Of a stretch of DNA of 51,999 bases, positions 44,564 to 51,999 are shown piece by piece (the first letter of the stretch is position 1; the number at the start of each line of letters is the position of its first letter). A program made the translations under genes and the position numbers. The stretch is taken from the NCBI GenBank assembly GCA_002633005.1, contig NMRA01000073.1, positions 1,066,213 to 1,118,211 of the forward strand, read 5' to 3'. Under the pieces are notes generated by a model. The model had not been told where the DNA came from and made no database searches. It saw only the letters and a program-made list of their open reading frames with translations. The stretch is from Phoronis australis (Eukaryota > Phoronida > Phoronidae).

Positions 44564-44772
44564 CGAGGATCTAATCTCTAGTCGAGGATCTAATCTCTAG
44601 TCGAGGATCTAATCTCTAGTCGAGGATCTAATCTCTAGTCGAGGATCTAATCTCTAGTCGAGGATCTAATCTCTAGTCGAGGATCTAATCTCTAGTCCAG
44701 GATCTAATCTCTAGTCCAGGATCTAATCTCTAGTCCAGGATCTAATCTCTAGTCCAGGATCTAATCTCTGTA
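44564..44772. repeat. 19 bp satellite, 11 copies in two variant blocks
   Basis: The unit is cgaggatctaatctctagt, starting at 44564 and repeating every 19 bases. The first seven copies begin cgagg; the last four begin ccagg; otherwise they are identical until the final copy decays. The lack of other differences indicates recent expansion. Confidence 0.97.
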
Positions 44773-45785
44773 CTCGTCTCGAAATTTGATCAACTCGTGA
44801 AACGCACTTAGTGAGTTTTAGTTGAGTGTGTGTTCGAAGATTCTGCCAAAGGTCATTTGATTTCATGACCCTTTTGAGCAAGAATTCAAAGTAATTTTTA
44901 TTGCTTACCGCTAAAACAACTATAGATTACAATATTGTACAAATAAATAATGTTAAACCTAGTTTACATAAACAAGATCCCATTTGAAAACTTTTACCTT
45001 GCATAATTTCTGCCTATTTCTTCAAACAGTTACTGTAATAATCCAATTATAGTCCCTTACAAGCCAACACAGTCTGACTGAACGAGTTTTGAGTATTACA
45101 TCTCCTATGCTATTGCCCTGTGTTTCATTTAAGTTTATAAACTGTCCTCCAATTTCAAACAATTTGAGCTGTAAAGGCTTTCTTCATTGATATATGGTCG
45201 AACCCTTGCTTCACAAACTTAGTCACTAAATAATTCTCAATATTGGCAGATAGCAAGTGAATCATTGATGACTAAATATTGTAAAATTGCACTCCTAAGT
45301 GGGCCTGACGCATGCAAGAGTTGGAAAGAGAAAGAAGCAAGAATATAAAACCTTAAGTAAAAACAAAATCACAAGAAACTGAAGAAATAAGACTGAGGAG
45401 TGATAATAATAACATACCACCAAAAGGTTAGGAGAATTGATACCTCAATGGATCATCCATTACGAGATGCTGTAATGGTTTACAGTTATTTTTTGCAAAG
45501 GACGTCCCGCATGTGCCCAACAAAAGACTAATCAAAAATGCCTCGTGAAACAATCCCTATCTCAATGAATAATACACGTATTAACCATCTAGGTACTGTT
45601 TTATCAATAGTCGTCAGCCACAGTTTACAATTTTGAACGGCCAAATTTACGACGCTTTTTCATTAAAAACGAACAGTAGTAACTTCTCAATCGCAGGAGT
45701 ATAACCATAAACTCAGTAAGGACTGGGATGCCTAACCTTTGACAAAACAGGCCCTAGAAGTTGTTCCACTACATCAGAACCTCTG

Positions 45786-45881
45786 TTAAAACCAGTGTTT
45801 GTTCTTGAGCTTCACATCGTCTGCTATAGCCTGCACAACTTCTGAAGAACAGTTGGTGCCGCCAATATCTGGAGTCTGGAT
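45786..45881 (-). CDS. IDH3G: IDH3 regulatory subunit terminal exon
   Basis: The exon is 96 nt including TAA (45786-45788), with acceptor tgtttacag. It reads [19 protein letters not shown], then [18 protein letters not shown] is the conserved C-terminal family motif. Confidence 0.92.
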   Translation of the reverse strand: MQTPDIGGTNCSSEVVQAIADDVKLKNKHWF

Positions 45882-48800
45882 CTGTAAACATTTTATGGAA
45901 ATTGGATTATGTCAACAAGCATGGCTTAAATAGTGGACAACGCCTGAAAAAAGAAATGACCCAAGACTGTCAAAACATGTAAACTATGTAGACCAGTCGT
46001 ACCTAAGAAAATGTAACTGCTACATAATTTTATCATGCAAACAGCCGAGGTGCTCCTGTGGCCGGAGCTCAGTAAAGCTTACTACAAAGACAAATCCAAA
46101 TAATTATGAAAAATTCAGGAACAAGGGCCAGTTCCAGAGGATGAGGATTGTGTTATCAGATTTCCAAGAACTCAACATTTAAACGAAATTTCCAATAATT
46201 CAAAGTTAAACTTAAAATATGCCCATGCTGTGAACTAGCAGTTCATGTGTGAATTTTTTTCGAAGAACAATTCTTTGATATTTCCTTCCGCAAAAGGTAA
46301 TTTTAGAGTTAAAGTCCCAGAGAGCACTAATTAGGTCAAGCCAAAATCACAAAATTCAATCCAAAAGGCAGCAAATCTTGCTGTTAAGCCATGAATGAAC
46401 TCCATTTGGTCCATAGCTTTATTGTATTGATTATTAAGAACTTACACTAATTCGCCATATTAAAAACAAAACACAACACAAAACAAAGGGTTCCATTAAG
46501 AAAGTCACTGCATGGGACTTTAAATGGTATCAGTCTTCGGCAACAGTCAAAAATCAAAATTCTCCACTTATTGCAGTCAGGTAGAAATCATGACAAAAAC
46601 ACGTTCCACTATTTCAATTCTTCAGAATAAAGTTGCTTTCAGAACAAAGTGAAAACGTTGTGTTCTAATCATCATTGCAGAAAGTTTGAGATTAAGAATA
46701 ATCAAGAATTATGTGAAGAATTAAAAAATAGCCAGTTAAAAGGAGCGCAACAATATTTTCAGTCATAAAACCTAGTAAAACACAAACAAAATATTAACTA
46801 TATGTCAGCAAAGTATACCGACTTAACTGTCAGTTGCAAGTTGGGTTACAAAAGATAGTACATCCCTTTACTAAGAATCATTAAACACATACCTTATCCT
46901 GGCAAACCACTTTAAATATGGAATCCCTGATCATATCAGCGTGATCAGTAAGACTGTAAAATGTTGACCAAAGATTAGATACACAGAAGTTATAAAGAAA
47001 AATATGGAGTATCCATAATAAAATATATTGAACAATCCAGTGAAAATAAAAGCTTATAATAACTGAATTAAACCCATCAAATACAGAAATAGAAAAAGAG
47101 AAACATGCAAGAATTCCACAAATATAGGTATATAACCCCGGATTTCCCTAATGCTTTAGGCAGAAGAGTCCATCTTCAATGATGAACGAAGACAAGACAA
47201 TACAAGTCAAAAAGTATCATTTCTTCCCCTCCAATGCTTGCATTATCAATCTCATCGAACATTATTTCAGACTTAGTAGCATGATTGTACCTATTTGCTC
47301 ACATGCCAATGTATTGTCAGAAACCATGATTTGGCTTTACGTCTTTACAAAGATCACTACTACACTGTTCGCTAGACATTTTTAAGAAGACAGGGCACCT
47401 ACCCAAGATGTTCCAACATGTCTGTGGCGGCAAACAACATGGCCGTGGGGTTAGCTTGGTCATGACCAGCTATAGAGCGACCACTGTTACGGGTACCCTG
47501 AAAGGTGATCAATGCTTTTAGCAGTTATTGCTAGGTAAAACACAGTCGTCACAACACAATGAAAAAATGGGGACAAAATGACCTCGGATTCCATTAGGGC
47601 TAAGCGCACGAACAGTCCTCCCCTATTTTGTTGGCAAAACGGAATTTTGTTATCTCAATTTTGATGAGAACTGTATCTGCAAGGCAAGTTTGGAAAAACA
47701 ATACACAGTTTATAATTAGTTACAGGGACCCCTATTTTGAGAACCAATTTTCTTTAGTGAATAATAAGCCTCAACATTCTGTGGTATTTACCCACAATGC
47801 TTTGTATCCACAGAGCATTTGTGCCACACTAACCACCATTAAGATTAGTTTGCAACTTTTAATTTTGATGCCAATAATGTTATACTGTTGCACAATACGC
47901 AATACAGACAATAAAATTTTAAAAGCTGCAAGAGTTGTGATAAGAAGTGCGTAAGCCTTCCCAAACCGAAGACAATCTTACAATGCATTTTTCTATCTCA
48001 ACAAATAGGAGAGTTGAATCCAGGATTTGGGAATTAAAATACTACTTTTGACACCAAACACACTTACCGTTTCAAAAACTGCAAAATACTCCCCTAGATT
48101 GGAGCCTGACACAAGACCTGGACCACCTATCAATCCAGCGGCTATGTTGACCAGGATGTTTCCATAAAGGTTGGGCATCACCATAACATCAAACTGTTCT
48201 GGCTTGGAGACCATCTGCAAATGACAGTAGACTTCCACTTTCAGAGATAAAGTATTCCCAAAATAATAGATTTATCCTAAAAACAGATTAACAGATGAAC
48301 AAAACCTTTTTGTGCAGAGTATCGCATCAGAAAGAGAAGTTTCAGTGGCAAATTGTCCCTGTAAACTCTACACATTAGAATTTGAAATTGGGTCAAGTGT
48401 GTCGTTTTGTGCTTTCACAATGCTAAAGAGTTACATGTCCAATGTTTAGAGTAGTGAAGAGACCGTGGGCAACTGGTTTTAGTTGTAACTTCAAATTAAA
48501 GAGACAAGGTACAAATCTGGACTACAAAGGCAACAATTGAGCAGTGCACTAAATGTGTCTTCTGTTCTTCTGAGGTCGATTTTAGAAGCAAATGAAGGAG
48601 TAATAGTCACTGACAGGGGTCCCGCATCTTGAGAATCAGTTTTCTCCAATGAATAATAGGCAACAAACTGGTTCTCAAAATGCTGGACCCGTGTCAGTGT
48701 CTATTGCCAATGGATAAAAGAGAGCAAATGAGAACCTGGACATAATCTGAAAGTGATATCCTGGTGTGGCTAAATACACAATTAAAGGTGAATATTGATA

Positions 48801-51800
48801 CCTGCATACTACAGTTGTCAATGATCATCGAGTCAAACTCCACCTGTGGGTACATCTCAGAAACTTGGCGGCAACATTCTAAGAAAAGGCCGTCAGCAAG
48901 CTTCCTGAAAAGAAGTATGGTAGTTTGGACTATGGTGTGGTTCACTTTGTCACACTGACGCTGTCCAAACATCAACAGAATGGCAAGACAGAGGCTTCTC
49001 TAGACATCTGGAGACATGTTGCCATTCTCCAGCCTGGATGCCACTTCACAGTCGCACGTGTAACAAAATATTCATAAACTGGGGTTGTAACCCCTCTGTT
49101 ATAAGAACTGACCAAAGCATGTTTGGCCAAAAATACCTTCCAAAATTGTACCTTTTTTCATTTTTCAAGGGCTTCTACCATTTCTTTGAATGCCTACATT
49201 TCTTCAAAAATATTGGCTATAGTACAAAACTTATGATACTTTGTGTCATTTCCAAAAAAATTTTAAAAAAAATTGTATGTCAGATCCTGTCCTAAATTGG
49301 TGGATTTTCACCGTACATGTTTTTGCTTCCTGCAAGGGAAGATTCAAAAAAAATTTAAATCTTTCCTTAAAAGGCTTTAGAGGGTAGAAACAATGTTTAT
49401 ATTAATCAAGATACGCAAACTTAGAAAGAAAAAATGCATAAAATGTTGTAATGAATGCACCAAATTTTAAAAAATACAAGTTACAAGAGCGTATGGATCG
49501 CTAGATGAAGAACTAACAAAATAATATGTGGCACGGATTCTAAGTAAAAGTAAAAGAGAATAAAATGGCCTGAAAACAAATACCATGCTCAACATGTAGT
49601 TAAAAGAATCCTCAAATTTACAAGAACGCACATCCTATTCTGTAGTCAGATAATGGTGAATACTTGACAGAATTATTCGTTTAAAAGCATATTTTCCTTA
49701 TTATCAAAACAAATACTTTGCAAGAAAATACAAAGTGACATAACACTTCATGTGTTTCATTATGGACATCCCTTGACATAACACATAACAATGTCACTTT
49801 TCTATACAGAGTGCAAAAGTGAATCTCATGAGAAGGCAGATAGGACATCTGAATCAGTACGCAGATTCATCGCATGAGGTGCGGGTACACAAAGGTGTCC
49901 TATCAGCTATACTATTCCTCCAATCTCGAGTCAATCTAAGTTTGCCAGTGACCTACATAATGTTGGCTTTATGTACTGCTGTCACCTTCCGCCTGCCGTG
50001 TCGCATGGCGTAGTCAAAGGCGTACTTGGCGATTCGCGTCGACTTCTCAGCTGTGATAACCTTGAGACTCTCTACAACACCTGGCACATTCTGTAACAAC
50101 ACCAAAAACACAAGTAAACATCACCACAAACATCTGATTAACATCACTACAAACATCAATCAGTACCACAACAAACACCAGTCAATATAATTAACATCTG
50201 AAAACATCACTACAACTACCAACACAAGTAAACACTGCACCAAACACCCCTCAACATCACAAAAACACCACCCAACATCACAACAAACACCACTCAACAT
50301 CACAACAACCACTACTCAATATCACAACAACCACCACTCAACATCACATCAAACACCACCCAACATCACAACAAACACCTGTTAAACATCACATTCTTAA
50401 CTTCAACATTGCTCTGATGAGTTTGGTAGTTATAGTGAAGGTTTGCAAACTTACAACACAATGAGGAAAAATGGAGCTTTAATCTCTTAACTCTCCACAT
50501 GTGATCTGCAATTTTGGCCAGGTTGCACTTGCGTCAAGGGATGGAAATGATTAAAACGATAACCGTAGCATGCCGACAATGATCATTGGTCGTATACGAC
50601 TTGTCACATACGATGATTGTATCGTGTACACGCGGTTCACCCCAAACTCACACCATGCTCCAAGTTGTACAGTGTACACTGGGGTCGCCCCACACTCACC
50701 TCATGCTCCAAGTTGTACAGTGTACACTGGGGTCGCCCCACACTCACCTCATGCTCCAAGTTGTACAGTGTACACTGGGGTCACCCCACAGCCACCTCAC
50801 TCTCCAAGTTCTACCCCGTACACAGGGTTCACCCCATGCTCAAAGTTGTACCATGTACACATGGTTCACCCCATACCCACCCCATGCTCCAAGTTGTACC
50901 GTGTACACAGGGGTCACCCCGCACTCACCTCATGCTCCAGGTTGGTATATTCTCCTTCTGTATTCTCTCGTATTAACACTATGTCCACATTCTGATGTTT
51001 ACACTTAACATTGGGCAAATTCTTCACGTGTACAACATTGGCAAACAGGTCTAGTTCTGTCCTGCAATTCCAACAGTATCTTGTTTATAGCAACTGCCAG
51101 GACCAACAACAATGTGTACATAGATACCACTTAAAAACTAAGTGCAATTCATTTGAATTAAAAATTAACATAGATAGCATACTTAATTCAAAGTCTCCAC
51201 AGATGCTAAAAACATGAGTAGCATTATCAACAAATTTACACATTCAGCTAAATAGGTATAAATATACTGCTCTGAAACGAGCCAAATTTCGACATGTTTC
51301 CAAGGTTACTCATAACCTTAAAGCCCCACGCAACGCTATCTTTGAAAAGCATTGGTTTGCGTTTGGGGCTGGAAGCCTTTGTTTCAGCTTTTTAATATTG
51401 CGAGTTAGCATTCATGATTACACATGATAAAATCGTGGGCTGAACAAAGATCATGACTGATTGCCTTAACTGAAAGATTCACCACAACAAACTTGATTTA
51501 TTCCCGTTCAAACAGTGCAATTTCCACTTGACCTAATTAGCGCTGAGTGTACCTTTAGGAATGGCAGCTAAAATTTAGCGTCTCTTATATGATTAAAGGT
51601 CAAATCTGTGCTTAAAGTCAGTGACAGTTCCCAGGCATACAGTGATTTCATTTTCCATGCGATTCCCTGGATTTAATTTAATACATTTTTCACAAATTAT
51701 TCTTTACCACAAAAATTGGACTTTGAAATTTTCCACCAATGAGTTTTCCGTGAACTTTAACCCACTTTTCATTTCCATTATCTTATCCATGCATGGATTA

Positions 51801-51959
51801 TTATTGTCATTTCCAAATCTGCCATAATGCATAAGAACCATGACAGCCTAGGCCATGAAAAACCGTATCACTCATTGAACTCCACAAACCTTAGGAGGGC
51901 ATTGGGGGCTTTATACGAAGCATCAGGCTCTTCATTTGGCAGCTTGGACTCGATATTAC
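45786..51959 (-). CDS. IDH3G: NAD-dependent isocitrate dehydrogenase regulatory subunit (IDH3G-like), last eight coding exons (partial)
   Basis: Family role: mitochondrial IDH3 converts isocitrate to 2-oxoglutarate with NAD; beta and gamma subunits are structural/regulatory partners of the catalytic alpha subunit. Exons 51890-51959, 50929-51061, 49957-50090, 48802-48904, 48068-48214, 47403-47497, 46893-46953 and 45786-45881 join in phase to about 278 residues and TAA. Conserved blocks in order: [89 protein letters not shown] and TPDIGG. The catalytic alpha subunit has NLYGDI..D; here it is NLYGNI..N, so metal-binding aspartates are missing, as in regulatory subunits. GNIES, VVESLK, GGPGLV and TPDIGG favour gamma; LFANVVHVK and FDYA recall beta, so the paralogue is not certain. 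About 110 N-terminal residues, including any mitochondrial targeting peptide, lie right of the window. Confidence 0.95.
46893..46953 (-). CDS. IDH3G: IDH3 regulatory subunit penultimate exon
   Basis: The exon is 61 nt, with acceptor cattttacag and donor gtatgt. It reads [20 protein letters not shown]. Phases match the neighbouring exons. Confidence 0.88.
47403..47497 (-). CDS. IDH3G: IDH3 regulatory subunit exon with ANPTAM
   Basis: The exon is 95 nt, with acceptor atcacctttcag and donor gtaggt. It reads [20 protein letters not shown], then [11 protein letters not shown](G). RN.GRSIA matches IDH3G (RNTGKSIA) better than IDH3B. Confidence 0.95.
47720..47769. repeat. Half copy of the TTGAGAACCAG stem-loop family (copy 4)
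   Basis: The left arm ttacagggacccctattttg, then agaaccaatttt, then ctttagtgaataata, matches the left arm and loop of copy 5. The right arm is lost. Confidence 0.65.
48068..48214 (-). CDS. IDH3G: IDH3 regulatory subunit exon with PNLYGN
   Basis: The exon is 49 codons, phase 0, with acceptor cagtcatttgcag-like (tgtcatttgcag) and donor gtaagt. It reads [20 protein letters not shown], then [15 protein letters not shown], then EYFAVFET. Asn replaces both metal-binding Asp residues of the alpha subunit. Confidence 0.97.
48608..48699. repeat. 92 bp stem-loop element, TTGAGAACCAG family copy 5
   Basis: The left arm cactgacaggggtcccgcat, then cttgagaatcagtt, pairs with aactggttctcaaaa, then tgctggacccgtgtcagtg, over about 34 bases with a few mismatches. 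It is the most complete copy in the window. Confidence 0.85.
48802..48904 (-). CDS. IDH3G: IDH3 regulatory subunit exon with DGLFLECC
   Basis: The exon is 103 nt (one base plus 34 codons), with acceptor cttcttttcag and donor gtatca. It reads [20 protein letters not shown], then [14 protein letters not shown]. Confidence 0.96.
49957..50090 (-). CDS. IDH3G: IDH3 regulatory subunit exon with [11 protein letters not shown]
   Basis: The exon is 134 nt, with a gttacag acceptor and gtaggt donor. It reads [20 protein letters not shown], then [19 protein letters not shown], then HKANI(M). The lysine of VHKAN is conserved across the family. Confidence 0.96.
50100..50390. repeat. Degenerate ACA-rich tandem repeat
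   Basis: Units close to caacatcacaacaaacacca (about 21-22 bp) repeat with decay; the best copies are at about 50265-50385. It lies in the IDH3 intron between exons 49957-50090 and 50929-51061, on the acceptor side of the next array. Confidence 0.85.
50627..50945 (-). repeat. 48 bp minisatellite containing copies of an IDH3 exon end and splice donor
   Basis: Plus-strand units start ccaagttgtacagtgtacac at 50660, 50708 and 50756, spaced exactly 48 bases, with more diverged units up to the exon. Read on the minus strand, each good unit contains ggagcatgaggtgagtg, the same as the true exon end (LEHE codons) plus its donor at 50929/50928. Intact donor copies end at 50700 and 50748. The array therefore seems to have grown from the exon-intron boundary. 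Confidence 0.9.
50929..51061 (-). CDS. IDH3G: IDH3 regulatory subunit exon with RENTEGEY motif
   Basis: The exon is 133 nt, with acceptor ggaattgcag and donor gtgagt. It reads [17 protein letters not shown], then [20 protein letters not shown]. Its 3' end and donor are the source of the neighbouring intronic minisatellite. Confidence 0.95.
51062..51889. other. IDH3 intron between the two right-most visible exons
   Basis: No gene, tandem repeat or clear element seen. Confidence 0.6.
51890..51959 (-). CDS. IDH3G: IDH3 regulatory subunit exon (first visible)
   Basis: The exon is 70 nt, with acceptor ttgcaattgcag and donor gtttgt. It reads (G)NIESKLP...KAPNALL(R). The GNIE start corresponds to GNIET of human IDH3G. 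It begins with two bases and ends with two bases of split codons. Confidence 0.88.
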
Positions 51960-51999
51960 CTGCAATTGCAAGCATCCATATACAACTCTTTGGTGATCT

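Larger units (their letters stand above)
41134..45785. other. Convergent 3' flanks of the FGD-like and IDH3 genes
   Basis: Contains the FGD 3' UTR (end unknown), candidate poly(A) signals, a degraded tRNA-like sequence and the 19 bp satellite. The minus-strand signal aataaa at 44897-44902 could serve IDH3. Open frames are short and unremarkable. Confidence 0.55.
45882..49956. other. IDH3 introns between the last six visible exons
   Basis: Five introns: 45882-46892, 46954-47402, 47498-48067, 48215-48801 and 48905-49956. They carry two TTGAGAACCAG-family elements (47720 and 48608) and one degenerate inverted-end element (about 49095-49318, with right end aattggtggattttcaccgt). No gene is seen inside them. 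Confidence 0.6.

Noticed and set aside
47993-48238. Using the in-frame ATG near 48236 as an IDH3 start
   Set aside because: The sequence before the MVSKPEQFD block is intron ending in tgtcatttgcag; upstream exons in phase carry the rest of the family sequence.
50570-51008. Three overlapping plus-strand frames of 119-141 codons
   Set aside because: The 48 bp unit is a multiple of three without stops in several frames, so all three stay open. The real coding here is the minus-strand IDH3 exon at 50929-51061.

Overview
The window is animal (metazoan) nuclear DNA. Its coding sequence is split into short exons with GT-AG introns. It is AT-rich and crowded with small inverted-repeat elements, minisatellites, tRNA-derived repeats and a non-LTR retrotransposon fragment. 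The species cannot be fixed from sequence alone; a marine invertebrate, perhaps a deuterostome, fits the intron structure and repeat content. Three conserved protein-coding genes were found by joining exons by hand, checking reading phase at every junction and comparing with remembered human family members.

Left end (about 1-4.9 kb): the first four coding exons of QNG1 (queuosine 5'-phosphate N-glycosylase, queuine salvage) on the minus strand. The remaining C-terminal exon(s) are not in the window. The left edge is a 179-181 bp tandem repeat.

4.9-7.0 kb: divergent intergenic space between QNG1 and the next gene. It carries a 900 bp palindromic transposon-like element with perfect-looking 272 bp inverted ends and a 9 bp target-site duplication, a 145 bp stem-loop element and a 56 bp relative of the large element.

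7.06-41.13 kb: a ten-exon FGD-family gene (FYVE, RhoGEF and PH domain protein; Cdc42-type exchange factor) on the plus strand. All ten exons join without a phase break to 2919 nt, or 972 residues plus stop. Intron 1 is about 20 kb and holds most of the repeats. Domain order is N-terminal unstructured Ser-rich region, DH, PH, FYVE, PH.

41.1-45.8 kb: shared 3' flank of two convergent genes, with an 11-copy 19 bp satellite.

45.8-52.0 kb: the last eight coding exons of a mitochondrial NAD-dependent isocitrate dehydrogenase regulatory subunit (IDH3G-like, IDH3B as the alternative) on the minus strand. Its 5' exons lie past the right edge. One of its introns contains a 48 bp minisatellite whose units are copies of the neighbouring exon end plus its splice donor.

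The three genes act in unrelated processes (tRNA-modification salvage, Rho GTPase signalling, TCA cycle), so this is ordinary gene neighbourhood, not an operon. The most unusual features are the splice-donor minisatellite, the fold-back element with a tRNA-like core, the 900 bp palindromic element, and several families of short inverted-repeat elements dispersed through introns.
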